A stretch of DNA of 64,000 bases from Paguma larvata (GCA_030068075.1 CM057843.1:11426001-11490000); one strand, 5' to 3'; positions 49,548 through 61,892 are shown, counted from the first letter of the stretch. Notes: a model not told the origin generated them from the sequence alone. Translations and numbers: made by a program.

Positions 49548-50489
49548 ATGAAACTTGAGTACAATAGAACAGGCATTACTGAGTTCGTCCTGCTGGGCTT
49601 GGTGGAGACACCAGAGCTGTGGCCAGTTGTCTTTGTAGTCTTCCTCTTTGCCTATCTGGTCACAGTTGGGGGCAACCTCAGCATTCTGGCCGCCATCTTG
49701 GTGGAGCCCAAACTCCACACCCCCATGTACTTCTTCCTGGGGAACCTATCCGTGCTGGACGTTGGGTGCATCACCGTCACTATTCCCTCAATGTTGGCTC
49801 GTCTCCTGTCCCACAAGCGTGCCATTCCCTTTGGAGGCTGCCTCACACAGCTTTTCTTCTTTCACCTTCTGGTCGGGGTGGACTGCTTCCTGTTGACAGC
49901 CATGGCCTATGACCGATTCCTGGCCATCTGCCAACCCCTCACCTACAGCACCCAAATGAGCCAAACAGTCCAGAGGATACTGGTGGCTGTGTCCTGGGCT
50001 TTATCCTTCACCAATGCACTGACCCACACGGTAGCCATATCTACCCTGAACTTCTGTGGTCCCAATGTGATCAATCACTTCTACTGTGACCTCCCACAGC
50101 TCTTCCAGCTGTCCTGCTCCAGCACCCAGCTCAACGAGCTCCTACTCTTTGCTGTGGGTTTCATAATGGCAGCTACACCCCTGGCTCTCATCGTCACCTC
50201 CTATGCGCATGTGACAGCTGCAGTCCTACGAATCCGCTCCGCTGAGGGCAGGAAGAAAGCCTTCTCCACGTGTGGCTCTCATCTCACTGTGGTTGTCATC
50301 TTCTATGGTTCAGGTATATTTAATTACATGCGACTGGGTTCAGTCAAGCTTTCAGACAAGGATAAAGCTCTTGGAATTTTTAACACTGTCATCAACCCCA
50401 TGCTGAATCCAATCATCTACAGCCTCAGGAACCCTGATGTGCAGGGTGCCCTCTGGCGAGTGCTCATGGGGAGGCGACCACTGGCTTGA
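49548..50489 (+). CDS. Olfactory receptor, OR3A family
   Basis: Intact 313-residue seven-transmembrane odorant receptor. Visible landmarks: N-glycosylation site NRT (6-8), PMYFFL in TM2, conserved Cys at the top of TM3, [10 protein letters not shown], the Cys-rich second extracellular loop (CGP...FYCDLP...SCSS), KAFSTCGSH in TM6 and [12 protein letters not shown] in TM7. The start is the first in-frame ATG after a likely acceptor ending at 49542, and it gives an N-terminus two residues shorter than its sister at 60945. The C-terminal version ([12 protein letters not shown]) is the one I recall in human OR3A1, and it differs from the GTGVFSY version in the minus-strand gene. It has a very close paralogue 11 kb downstream with a shared 3' flank. 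Function as a Golf-coupled receptor is inferred from the family; the ligand is unknown (human OR3A1, alias OR17-40, is reported to respond to helional). Confidence 0.94.
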   Translation: MKLEYNRTGITEFVLLGLVETPELWPVVFVVFLFAYLVTVGGNLSILAAILVEPKLHTPMYFFLGNLSVLDVGCITVTIPSMLARLLSHKRAIPFGGCLTQLFFFHLLVGVDCFLLTAMAYDRFLAICQPLTYSTQMSQTVQRILVAVSWALSFTNALTHTVAISTLNFCGPNVINHFYCDLPQLFQLSCSSTQLNELLLFAVGFIMAATPLALIVTSYAHVTAAVLRIRSAEGRKKAFSTCGSHLTVVVIFYGSGIFNYMRLGSVKLSDKDKALGIFNTVINPMLNPIIYSLRNPDVQGALWRVLMGRRPLA

Positions 50490-51306
50490 CAAGGTCTTGA
50501 GGTCTGGAGTGTCTCTCCCTCCTTTTCCCCTTCTGGACTAAAAAAGAAATCCTCCAGAGCCTGTAACTAAGACTAATGGTCCAGAATTGTTTCTGTCTCC
50601 CTGTGTAGGAGTTTTTTTTGTTAGAGCTAAGGGTTAAGGTTGCCTAAAGAAGCCATGTCCAATTTATAGGCAATAGGTGTGGGCTCTGCCGAGGCCAATC
50701 CCCTTGGCCAATTTCAACTGGAGACACTGTGTGCTCCTTTTTCTGGGTAGAAGTGAAACCTCAGAGCCTTGACTAGTACAGGTTCATATCCCACAGGGAA
50801 TGACTCCTTGGTTGGTTATAGCCTGGCTTCCCAAAAATGTCTACTCAAAGCCTTCCCCACCACCCCTGCATCCATTAGTAGGTCACGTGATTCTCTCAAG
50901 TTTCGCTCTGGTTGGTCTGATTATAAAACCTGAGCCTAGAGACCAGATTCATTTTGTTTCACCTATCAGGTTTCTACAAACCAAAAACAGCAGCTTTCTT
51001 TGCCTATCACATGAAGATACCATGGGATGTAGGAGGGGACAGAAGGCTAGCTGTATGGGTAACTGGAGAGCATGATCTGTGTGTGAAATTTTTAAAGCTC
51101 CATTAACAAAAATGGTAAAGCTTATAATTCAAACTTAATGCTCCTCATGTATTTTTCCTGATATATTTCAGATCTTTTGAAAAGGTAATCTTTTGTAATG
51201 TAAATATATTTACGAATGAAAAAAAACCCCAAAATACTCCATATGATCTTCCTTTCTAAATCCCCTCAGTCCCCAAATCTTCCAGCTGAGATCAGCCATA
51301 TCTGTA

Positions 51307-51312
51307 AATAAA
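51307..51312 (+). promoter_or_regulatory. Candidate polyadenylation signal of the receptor at 49548
   Basis: AATAAA about 820 bases after the stop codon. The aligned position in the sister copy (near 62707) reads AGTAGA, so this hexamer is not shared. Confidence 0.25.
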
Positions 51313-52010
51313 GCAATATAGTGATGCTCCCCTAAAATGTCCCTTCTCAGTAGGAGAGCAGCCTCTAACCTAGGACGTTCTCTCATCTTGTGTGCTACAT
51401 TCTAAGCTTTTGTCCACTTAGTATTTGGCTTTATTTTCCATCTAGCCTCCCTTTGACATGAATCGCCCATTCTGGGCATCTCGACTGTGCCACTGATGTT
51501 TCCTCATTCATTCTCCTGAAACATTCCCTTGACTTGCACCGTGTCCTGGCTTCTCTGGGAGTGTTCAGGGGGGTGAAAGGATTGAAAGGATCAGGTAAGG
51601 TGGAGATGAAGAGAAAGGACATGAGAAAGGGAAGCAGAACAAGACTGGAGGTAGAGAGTTTGTGGGAAAATGAAGAGGAAAGAGGGACAAGGGGAGAAAC
51701 AGGACAGAACTGCAAACAAATGGGGCGAGAAGGAAGGATTGAAGCCCTGGAGAGGACTGGATGGGGTACAGAGAGAGTGGAGAGGAGAAAGATAGAGAAA
51801 TAGGATAAGATACCTTGAGATGGATGAAAGGTCAGAGGAAGCAAAAGGAGACAACAAAATTAGTGGGTCAGGGATGAAAGAGGTGGGCTTCCATACAGGG
51901 CTGCTTCCTGTTCTGTAGTATTCAGCAATAACCGGTTTATGCGACCCTCATACCATCATTGGGGTCTGTCTTTTCTACCATGAATGAAACAATTTTCAAA
52001 TTTCACTGAA

Positions 52011-53000
52011 AGTGCTGGAAAGGGTTCAGGGGATACAGTTTCTGTTTCTCTAAAAAGTATGTTTTCTGAGAGTGTTAAGGAGGTTTATCAGATGACAAAA
52101 AGGTGAAAAGAGGTGCTAGGTATGGGTATGTCATCCACCTGCATCTCTCAAATGTCACCAGAGCTTGTGACCAACCATCCACCTTATCAACTTACTCTCT
52201 GCCTTTTGGGTCATGCCAGCCAAGACCCTCAGAAAACACAGGGAAAAGATAGCTCTTTCCTGATCCTTTCTCAGCCATCAGATAAACTTCGGAGATAAAA
52301 CTGAGCTTCCTCCAAGGGTCGAGAAAACTGTCCAGGAAGATCTACAACACGGTCTTCACCTCGTTACTTCCTCTCATCAGCAGCGTCCTTGACCCCTAGT
52401 AAGTTCTCTACCTTGTCTGGGCCTGTACTTCACAGACAAGGTAACCATCAAGGTTCTTCTACTTGTAGTGCCTTCTGATTCTACTAGTTTTAATGAACAA
52501 AAAGACTGTGTCCCTCTGTTTACCTTGAAGAGTTATCACATCTTCCTACTCCCATTTTTTCTACCCACCAGCATCTAACCCTACTGCACGACGGAGTTTA
52601 TTTAATTCCTCAAATCCTTGTGCCTCTAGCCTTTCTTATACATGAACGCTCATCTCAAGCCTCAAAGGATGATTTCACGTGTAATCACTGGAGTAAAATG
52701 GACCAACTGGTTCGGGATCATAAGTGATGACGCAGGACACTGATTCCCGGCATGCTGTTCTACGCTCTAGGTTCATAGGGTTTTATTACCAATTTGGGAG
52801 ATTCCCTTTTCTCTGGAATTTGCCTGCTTTTTAAAATTCCAAATTATTATTCTAATGGATATGTCCTACATCATGTCATAAAGGTTCAAAGAGCACAGAA
52901 TATCATTGCCGCTCATTTATAGCATTCCCTCAGTAATCCAATTTTTAAATAGGAACTAGTGACAAAAGCTGGCATCTGGCTCTCCACTCGAATGAACACA
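52011..53000. other. Unique-looking intergenic sequence after unit B
   Basis: Continues past the point where the sister copy leaves the window, so whether it is duplicated cannot be judged. No gene recognised. Confidence 0.4.
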
Positions 53001-53845
53001 CACCCGGACTTCCATGCACGCCAGCACGTGCAAGTGCAACACTTACTGCTTTGTAATGTGCTTTCCCCCTTTCTGTATTATTATGATTTTTTACATATCA
53101 ACCTACAAATCAACTTTATCCATTTTGAAGGCTTCGTGATATCCCATTTTATGTATAAACTATAATCTATTTAACAAATCCCTATTATTTCATTTATTTC
53201 CTACTTTTTTGCAGTTGCTAATAATACTGGGGTTAGCATTCTCATTTGTATATGTTTTCATATCACTGAAATTATTTAACTGGTTATATTCATAAAAGGT
53301 GTCCTTGTGTGTGTGTGAGTGTGTGTGTTGGACCAAGGTTTTAGGGAAAACAGCTTTGGTTGGTTGATTGGCCATTTGTGAGAATGTTTCTTACCTCACT
53401 TGCTTTTACTGAGAGTTATAAATAGATTTCTTTAGTCTTTGATCATTAAATTGAGTATTGCATTCTTTTTAAATTAGAATCTCTTTGTTTATGAGTGTGT
53501 TTTGATTAATTTTTATATATTTATTTCTTATTTATTTATATTTATGCTTTCAAAATTGCCAGTTCATAGTTTTGACCCATGGGGTAGTTTATCTTTATTT
53601 TAATGGTTGGTGGAAACATTCCACATTTTAGAGTACTATCTCTTTACCGTGTGTGATGCAAAGATATTCCCCAATATCCAACTTGTCTTCTACTTTGTTT
53701 AGGCTTCTTTTGCTCAAATGAAGTTTGACATTTTTGTGAAGGTTATCTTCTTTGTTTTGTCATGCTTAGAAAATAATGACTTTTCCATATAAATGTTGGT
53801 TAAGTATTTATCAGTGATGTTTTTCTAATACATTTACAATTTTCT
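53000..53845 (-). mobile_element. Old L1M/HAL1-like stretch, reverse, with TG run
   Basis: AT-rich, T-biased sequence with a (TG)n at 53306-53330. Looks like a reverse old LINE; no gene. Confidence 0.3.
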
Positions 53846-54045
53846 TTAATTTTTTAAAAATGTTTATCATTTATTTTTGAGAGAGAGAGAGCGTGTGTGT
53901 GAATGGGGGAGAGACACACAGAGAGAGACACAGAATCCGACAGGCTTCCAGGCTCCAAGATGTCAGCACAGAGCCCAAAGTGGGGCTCAAACTGATAAAC
54001 TGTAGGATCATGACCTGAGCCAAAGTCGGACATTCAACCGATTGC
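53845..54045 (-). mobile_element. SINE (SINEC_Fc type), reverse, head truncated
   Basis: Reverse SINE with GA and GT runs at about 53879-53902. The tRNA-like head end is cut short near 54045 (no complement of GGTGGCTC), so it is partly deleted. Confidence 0.8.
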
Positions 54046-54090
54046 CCATTTAAATTATTTTTAAGTCCAATATTTAAAATACACACAACT

Positions 54091-54298
54091 GCGGCGCCTG
54101 GGTGGCTCAATCGGTTGGGTGGCTGACTTCCGCTCAGGTCATGATCTCACGGTCTGTGGGTTCAAGCCCCGCATCGGGCTCTGTGCTGATGGCTCAGAGC
54201 CTGGAGCCTGCTTCCGATTCTGTGTCTCCCTCTCTCTCTGCCCTTCCACTGTTCACGATGTGCCTCTATGTCTCTCAAAAATAAATAAACATTAAAAA
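54091..54298 (+). mobile_element. SINE (SINEC_Fc type), forward, young
   Basis: Complete forward SINE with a perfect 15-base target duplication at 54076-54090 and 54299-54313. It lies tail-to-head beside the older reverse SINE at 53845. Confidence 0.93.
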
Positions 54299-54879
54299 AA
54301 AATACACACAACTTATTTTTGTGTATGTTCTAACTTTTCCTGTTGGATAAACGATGCCCAAATCCCAAAATTTTATTGAAAGCTTGCTTGTATATAGTGT
54401 ACATGATAATATATATGTTTTATGCATAATATATATAATGTAATATAAATATAAATATATAATAGCAGCCAGTGAAATGGCGGGAGAGGAGATCCACACT
54501 CGATTCCTTCCTCAGCAACAGTATTTTGGACTGAAGAAGTTGTGGGAGTTCTGGGTTTTAGGTAAGAGAATGTGAAACCCTGGTGGAAACCAAGACAAAG
54601 AAGGTATATTTGGAGAAAGACACGTGCCCAGGTGGCAGTTGTGCTGACAGTAGTCCTGGCTACAACCTGGAAGCAGCTCTGTCCCCTTGTGAACTAGCTT
54701 GGCCTCGTATGTCATTGGTCCTGTCGCCAGCAACATCTGCCGAGAGACCCAGCAGAAGTCATGGCCAGCTGTGCCTGGTTAACAGCCACGCCAAACTTGA
54801 CCCTGGCTGTCGATGCTGAAGTGGCCAATGACCCATCTCCAGCCCTCTCAGCTGCCAGTCTTGCCCAGCCAGGGAAAGG

Positions 54880-55235
54880 CAAGAGACATGCTCATCTATG
54901 CATCTTGGACCCTCCAAGTTCGGTCCAACTGCAGACACTAAAAGACCCTATAACTTGGCTTCTGCACCTTGCAGTCATGGGCAAGAGGTCCTCCTGATTG
55001 TCCAGGGATGCACCAGGAGATGCGTTCTTCTGTGCCCCCAGAGGTTACCCCACAGACCTCGGTCCAACTGCAGATTAAAGTGGCCCCATAACCAGCTCCC
55101 ACACCTTGATGTGGTGGGCTGGGAACACGTGTGCCCACAAGGACCTGGAGGAAGACGCACTCCCAGAGATAAGCCTGCCAACCTATGGATCTTGAAGAGG
55201 CCCTATAACCAACATCTAGCTCCAAAGAGACATCT
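54880..55235. repeat. Decayed tandem repeat, unit about 150 bp
   Basis: CGGTCCAACTGCAGA occurs twice, about 146 bases apart, each followed by a CCATAACN-like phrase. A third weaker unit ends in GGCCCTATAACCAACATC. I do not recognise the family; it may be part of an old LTR or satellite. Confidence 0.5.
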
Positions 55236-55432
55236 TGGCGATTTACTAGGACCAGCTTCAGGCACCCATGCCAGGATGTTAAGTCTTGAATCAAGAAAAC
55301 TGCCATCTTGTCAATTAACTCTCACTATTCAGCCTCGCACTTCACCCACCCATGAGGACCTCACGATCCCTTCCCACACTGCTCCCATGTCAACAGGAAG
55401 AGCTTCCAGTTCCTGCTGGGATACACTGGTTA

Positions 55433-55890
55433 GTGTATTCACTTTTTAAGGCTGCTGTGACCAATACCACACACTTTCTGACTTACAACAACAGAAGATA
55501 ATTCTTTCATGGCTCCAGTGGCCAAAAGTCAAAAGCGAGTCCTACAGGGCTAACTTCAAGTGGCCCCCCACTGAGGCTCCAGGGGATAATGCACTCCTAG
55601 GCTCTCCCAGCTGCCAGTGGCTGCTGGCTTTCCTTGTCCCATTGTTCCCTCATTCCCTCTCCACTTTCGGCCTCCCATTGCCCTGTCTTCTAGAATCAAA
55701 TATTCCTGAGCCTCTGTCTAGGAAGTACTCTTGTGATGACGTTTAGGGCCCACTTGGACGGTCCAGCATCATCTCCCCAGATGAAGAACATTAACGATCA
55801 TGTATACGAGGTCCTATGTGTCCAAAGGGTTGATTTCAGGGATTCGACTTCGATATTCAGGGGACCATGTTTCAGCCAACTACAGCCAGT
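55433..55890 (-). mobile_element. MLT1-type (MaLR) LTR, reverse, diverged
   Basis: The reverse complement of the MLT1 pattern: TGTATT...GGCTGCTGTGACCAATACCAC at the left, GGGCCCACTTGG in the middle and a decayed end near 55890. Heavily mutated. Confidence 0.5.
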
Positions 55891-57179
55891 ATGGGATTCT
55901 TTTCAGTGAGTAAATTATTTCTCAGGCATCATGGGTGGGATTGGCCTGTCTCAGAATAGGCTGAGACCTAATCCCAATTATTCTGGAGGCATGGAGGAAA
56001 CTTGAGGAAAGTTCTTGAGGAAGACAGAATCATCTTGTAGGTTTCTGCTTCCTATGAGGTCTTCACATGGCCGTCCCGCAAGAGGAAGTTGATCTCCACC
56101 AGCAAAGGGGAAGGGATGCTTTTGCCAATGACTGCAGGAGAGGTGGAGGTTCAAAATTCTCATGCACACCTCTCAAATTTCCCCATTCCCAGACTCAGGG
56201 TCTCATCCTTCCTTAGCAGGGCCCTGGATTTAGCACAGGAGACTCCCCTAAGCTGCATGTTCAGCCTTCCCTGTGGATCTGCCACCCTTACAATTAGGTC
56301 CAACGCCTGATTTTCAGAGCGGTCTGCCTTGTGGCTGCAGAAGACTAATGCCTCCTGAGACGTGTCAGGGAAGTTTTTTGGCTTTCATCACATACCGCGA
56401 ATTGATTGTTGGCTCCCCTGGGCTTCACATTGTGTTTTCAGACTTCCGGGAAAGTTAACAGAAGCTATCCACCTTCATTCTTAAAACTCCACAATTCTTG
56501 TACTTACCATCGTTCTGCTAATATTAGTGTGCTGGCGGTAAAACATGACCCAGCGTTTCACCTTCACCTGTCCCTCATCCCAACACACCACAGCTGAGTC
56601 TCAGTGATGAAACTACGGTTATCACCAAGCCCACTTTCCCCCAACAGTGTCGAATGATCCAGGTGCACAGTGCCATCTGGAGGATATGCTTCCTACGGCC
56701 ACTGTCTTAGCCAGACTCCCCCCAGAACAGAGCCTGAGAAAGGATGCATGGGTGGCTTAACTGGGAAACCATCTCAGGAAGCAGGAGTCCCTGAGGGAAA
56801 GACTAAAATTATGAAGAGAGTGAGACAAAGAAATAAAAAATGTTTGTGACGGATGGTGTCAGCATCAAAGCCTCGGCTATAGGCATCCCGCAGAGACTTG
56901 ATAGAGCATGAGCAGATAGAATGCCGCCTGCAACGGTCTGAGGAAGGGGTGCTGGGGTGTTTACCTATTGGTTCCCCTTTCCTATTGTCAAAGTGCTGTC
57001 TGCACTCTGAGCACTCATGCTCAGACTGGTGAGTACCCATCCCCAAAACCAAAATTCATGACATCAGAGGATCCCAAGGAAGAGGCTACCCTCTGTTAGC
57101 CTGAAGCCTGAGGGGAACTGTCCGACCAGCTGCAGTTGAAATTCGAAGAAAGGCTGAGGGAGACGTGAGGCAGACATCT

Positions 57180-57450
57180 CATGTGTCTGCCACAATGTGC
57201 TTCCTAGAGGTGTTGTGAGGAATCACAGGGACCCAGGCACACAGAGTACTTAATATACTACCATGTACCTAACAAATACCCACAAATGTTATCACTTGAT
57301 ATATTGATGTGTTGCCAAACCTCTGTTATCAGCTTAGTGAATCTTCATTTAATCTGCAAGCAATGCTCTATGGTAGAGGAAGTGCTCATTTCACAGATGA
57401 GGAAACTGAGGACAGCTTGTCCAAAGTGAACCACCGATAGCCAGAGAACA
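57180..57450 (+). repeat. MIR elements in unit C
   Basis: MIR end pattern at 57180-57290 and a second piece with CATTTCACAGATGAGGAAAC at about 57390, matching units A and B. Confidence 0.7.
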
Positions 57451-58239
57451 GGTCTGTCCACAGTGCATTCCCTGCTGCAGAAGGCTTCTTTGCTGTGAGA
57501 AGACAGTGAGCCTCTCTTGGGAGAGGAGTGTTGAGTAAGTAGCGGTGGAAATAGGTGTCAAGGAACAGCCTCCTCAACCCTCCTGTGTCTTCTGTTTACT
57601 AGTGTGCGGCCTTCACCAGGGCCCTCAATCCCTCAGAGCCTGGCCTCCGTAGTCATATTGGCAGGCAGCTCCCCAGGAGGCCTACTACCCCATATAGTTC
57701 TTGTATCCCCACTTCTAGAGTCACTGCTGGGTGCCCAAGACACAGTCCCAGGGGCTCCCAGTAACAAGGCCCTGAGGGAGAAAACACATTTCTGAGGACT
57801 CATTAGGAAGCTAGGTTTGAAGAAAACTTCTCCTTCTTGCCTGTCTTCTGGGGCTTCTTTCTCATCCCAGATCCAAGACAAGTCTGGAAATATGTTTATC
57901 TCTGTTCAAAGGCTCTGCTTCCAGTTGGCATCTGAGCAACAAATCCCTCCCTTAGCAAACCTATATCTAGTCCTATTTACACTCTAGCTTTCTGGGTGAC
58001 TTTGAGGTATTGAACAAGTCTATAAACCTCGGTGACCCTACCATTAAGCGGAATTTAACTTCTCTAACCACTTCCTATAAAACTAGGGCTAGAAATAAAG
58101 CCCTTTTTCTTCTTTTTAAAAGAAAGTCTAAATACAAAATGCTGTGAGACATGGTTGCTCTATTTAGGAAGGTCCCCAGTTGTTTACAAAACAACTTGCC
58201 TTTCTCCCATCTGTCTCCTCCCACTTGGGAGGAGTAACA

Positions 58240-58396
58240 CTATAAAATTAGTGCCAGGAAAAAGAAAATATCAGCTTGTCCTCCTCGTTTTTTATGTATA
58301 GTCCCTTATTGCTTTCTGGTGGACAACCGTGTCTGCATAACTCATCGTCTTCACTGAAGAGCCTCAGTAGTGGCTACGCCCATGTCTAGGTGAGTG
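58240..58396 (+). promoter_or_regulatory. Weak candidate first exon of the third plus-strand receptor
   Basis: TATAAAA near 58242 and a donor-like CTAG|GTGAGT with GT at 58390, about 2.5 kb before the acceptor of the receptor at 60945. The immediate sequence does not align clearly with the donors of units one and two, so this is weaker than those. Confidence 0.22.
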
Positions 58397-59274
58397 TGCT
58401 TATGGGTGTTTCCCCGGATCTTACAAATCAGTGAGGGGGCCTCTGTTGCTGCCAGCAGCTCAAACCTGACTTTTCATGAGGTTCAACTGATGCTTCTGGA
58501 AAAAGAAACTGTTTTAGGGGAAGATCTGAGGCTACAACCCAAAGGTCCTGGCTCTTTCTGGATCCCTATGCCCATGCCACCATTTCTTGGAAGTTCTCTG
58601 TTACTCTTAAGGCAGTATGAAGGGAATCACTGAATCTTGTTCACTGCCAGGACTCACTGGATCAAGTAGCCTAGAACCTTATTCCAGTCTCAGGACTTGC
58701 TGAGCCTTTTCTTCAAGAGGAACATGGAGGTATTCTTTGAAGTTCCAGAGTAAGGAGCTGTAATAGCTCAGAAGGGAGAGCCTGGGGCTCATGAGGACAC
58801 TCTGAGAAGCCAAGGCAGGAAGGCTCCTCATCATGGGTATCGTGGTAACCCTTTAGACCCTCTGGATGCCTCTGGATAATCACAGGTCTCCCAGAATCCT
58901 ACTGATTCCAAACAAACTCCATCTCTGGTCACCTGAAGGTTGATGACAGCTGCTCTGTTGCTCTTCTATTCCTGGCTGTATCTGACCTATCTGTAACAAA
59001 TGCCACTGCTGAGGGCCTTATTCTATTGAGTGGTTTACCTGAAAAGAAAGAAGGTAGTGTGTGTATTGCTATCTTGTCTGCTTATCCCAAAAAAAACAAG
59101 GAAAGAAGTCATCTCTGCAGCGACCTTGCACCCTCCACTTGCCTCTACACCTCGCCTAAGCCATCCTAATCCACAAAAGTCTAGCCTGAGTTCCAATATG
59201 TCCAGAAAGTCTTCGATGACAACTTTGGTCACGCTTATGCTCTCTTTCCCTGCAATCCTATGACACTTGAGCCA

Positions 59275-59620
59275 TCTATTCATTTATTTAATAAACACTG
59301 ACTACCTACTGTATGTAAAGCAGTAAGATGAGTATTGCTATTATAAAACTGAATGAACCTGCTTGTGGTCCTCATGTCACTTACAGAGAAGTAGGGGAGA
59401 TACGCTGTATAGAGAGATGACTTAGCTAGAAGATATACAGTAATAAGTTCTATGAGAGAATATGTAGCGAGAGCCTAGGAGAGAGAGACAGAGAGAGAGA
59501 TGCTTTTGATAGTGGGCACTCCCAGAAAGCCAGCCTTAAGTCGTGAAACACTTGGGACGTAGAGTTGGAAAGGGTCCATTGTAGGTACAGAAAACTGCAT
59601 GAGCCAGGAGGTAGAAAATC
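59275..59620. repeat. Ancient interspersed repeat shared by the tandem units
   Basis: Begins TTTATTTAATAAACACTGAC and runs through CTTACAGAGAAGTAGGGG. It is the same type as 44640-45010. Confidence 0.4.
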
Positions 59621-60907
59621 ACAGGGTCACAATCTAATATTTACATTAAAGAAGGAAAATAGAGACTAGTTCTTTACTCTTTAATGTAGTATATGTACAG
59701 AGCTGTTATCCATCCATTGATTTGTCCTTTGCAAAGCACTGATCAATTGATCCCGTGATACCCAATTATCAATTTCAGAAATTATGAGTTGCCTGAAACT
59801 TTCCCCCTCTCGCCAATCTGGCGACCCTAAAATTTTGTGCATATTTTAGAGATCACTGCATCCAACTTTCATTCATGTAAACCCATCACCCATTACTCTA
59901 GTGTTAGTGTCACCTGACTCTACTGCTTCTCTCTGATTCCAGTGTATTCTAAGCTAGGGAATACCATTACTCTTAGGAAGTTCTAGCTCTGCTTATCCCA
60001 ATGGCAATAGAGAAACATTGGTCTTGCTTGTTTGTTTTTTTTGTTTTCAGGAAGTTATAAGATCCAGAAACCTTGGCTCTATCTGCCTCTCTAAGTATGT
60101 GCCTACTTCTTCTAAGGATCTCTCCGATCTCTCCTTAGAGCTATGGGTCGAACTACTGTGTCTGAGGCAAGAACAAGTGGAAGATTGGGGGATGTGCGAT
60201 GCAGAAAACTAACTGCACCCAGCTACTGCCACCCACAGGTCATGCTTACAATTTAGATCTCCAATGTGAGTAGCAGATACGATAAAAAAAATAAATAATT
60301 TTAACTTAGGGTGTTATTCAAAGTCTAATGTAAAGGCTTAGTTAGCTTCGAGAACATCAGCGATTTATTGACCTGGGGATTTTTAATTTGTATTTCAGCC
60401 TATGTCCCTCACCTTGGAGAAATATACTTGGCTGAACTATCTGATGTCTGCAGTCACAGGTCTGAGTCTTCCTAGCTTTGTTTCATCTTCTATATTTCTA
60501 GAAGCCTTGAAACCTAGGTTTTCAAATGCTTTCTGGTTTCTCTGGAAATATCATTAATTTTTCTATTGTGAAATCTGCTTATTGGTTTGGATTGATCCCT
60601 CAGAGTAAAAAAGGAGAAATCCATCTTCATCCCACTATTTTTAAAGAGGAAGCCTGCTTTAATCTTAATTCATTTCCCCAAGTATGTCGACCCTTTCAAC
60701 TAAGAGAGGATTAGAGATACAAAGTGATGCTTTGGTGGCATTTTTAGCTGAGAGCAGATCAAGGGCATTAAGTTGATGGAGGAGGTCAGTGATGAGGTGT
60801 GACCTGGGGAGTGGGAATATCATCACCTGGACAGCTGAGAACTTACCTGGGGCTTTAAACATGGGTTGTTTAACATTAATGTTGATAAAATTAATTGGAG
60901 TGGACTT

Positions 60908-60944
60908 ATATCTCCCCTCCTGGGACATTTCCTTACAGACACTC
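60908..60944 (+). other. Likely splice acceptor just before an OR coding exon
   Basis: A pyrimidine-rich tract followed by TTACAG ending at 60939, five bases before the chosen ATG. It separates the unconserved upstream reading from the conserved receptor and so supports the start at 60945. Confidence 0.5.
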
Positions 60945-61892
60945 ATGGAGGCAGAAGTTGGGGCTAACAGGACATCTGTTACTGAGTTCTTCCTACTTGG
61001 CCTAGTGGAAACAGAACAGCTGCAGTCTGTGGTCTTTGTAGTCTTCCTCTTTGCCTATCTGGTCACAGTTGGGGGCAACCTCAGCATTCTGGCCGCCATC
61101 TTGGTGGAGCCCAAACTCCACACCCCCATGTACTTCTTCCTGGGGAATCTATCAGTGCTGGACGTTGGGTGTATCACGGTCACTGTTCCCTCAATGTTGG
61201 TTCGTCTCCTGTCCCACAAGCGTACCGTTCCCTATGGAGCCTGCCTCACACAGCTTTTCTTCTTTCACCTCCTGGCTGGCATGGACTGCTTCCTGTTGAC
61301 AGCCATGGCCTATGACCGATTCCTGGCCATCTGCCGACCCCTCACCTACAGCACTCAAATGAGCCAGACAGTCCAGAGGATACTGGTGGCTGTGTCCTGG
61401 GCTTTATCCTTCGCCAATGCACTGACCCACACGGTAGCCATATCTACCCTGAACTTCTGTGGTCCCAATGTGATCAATCACTTCTACTGTGACCTCCCAC
61501 AGCTCTTCCAGCTGTCCTGCTCCAGCACCCAGCTCAACGAGCTCCTGCTCTTTGCTGTGGGTTTCATAATGGCAGGCACCCCCCTGGCTCTCATCGTCAC
61601 CTCCTATGCCCATGTGACAGCTGCAGTCCTACGAATCCGCTCCGCTGAGGGCAAGAAGAAAGCCTTCTCCACGTGTGGCTCTCATCTCACTGTGGTTATC
61701 ATCTTCTATGGTTCAGGTATATTTAATTACATGCGACTGGGTTCAGCCAAACTTTCAGACAAGGATAAAGCTGTTGGCATTTTTAACACTGTCATCAACC
61801 CCATGCTGAATCCAATCATCTACAGCCTCAGGAACCCTGACGTGCAGGGCGCCCTCTGGCGAGTGCTCATGGGGAGGCGACCACTGGCTTGA
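60945..61892 (+). CDS. Olfactory receptor, OR3A family
   Basis: Intact 315-residue seven-transmembrane odorant receptor and the closest relative of the gene at 49548. The open frame extends upstream to an ATG at 60789, but the 52 extra residues have no family similarity and lie upstream of a likely splice acceptor ending at 60939, so I place the start at 60945. Landmarks: NRT (8-10), PMYFFL (61-66), Cys100, [10 protein letters not shown] (121-130), SY (220-221), KAFSTCGSH (239-247) and [13 protein letters not shown] from 285. Differences from the sister gene concentrate in the N-terminus and in residues about 86-131 (TM2 end through TM3), where odorant contacts are expected, while the C-terminal half is nearly unchanged. 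The gene is complete and shows no lesions. Confidence 0.95.
   Translation: MEAEVGANRTSVTEFFLLGLVETEQLQSVVFVVFLFAYLVTVGGNLSILAAILVEPKLHTPMYFFLGNLSVLDVGCITVTVPSMLVRLLSHKRTVPYGACLTQLFFFHLLAGMDCFLLTAMAYDRFLAICRPLTYSTQMSQTVQRILVAVSWALSFANALTHTVAISTLNFCGPNVINHFYCDLPQLFQLSCSSTQLNELLLFAVGFIMAGTPLALIVTSYAHVTAAVLRIRSAEGKKKAFSTCGSHLTVVIIFYGSGIFNYMRLGSAKLSDKDKAVGIFNTVINPMLNPIIYSLRNPDVQGALWRVLMGRRPLA

Larger units (their letters stand above)
42290..52010 (+). repeat. Tandem unit B: upstream block, receptor and 3' flank
   Basis: Second copy of the unit. The MIR-containing block at 42290-43770 aligns by eye with units A and C, and the 3' flank from 50490 to about 52010 aligns nearly base for base with 61893-64000. 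The middle holds copy-specific retroelement insertions. Confidence 0.65.

Noticed and set aside
54898..55449. 183-codon plus-strand frame
   Set aside because: It lies across a decayed tandem repeat, has an opposing open frame, and shows no protein features.
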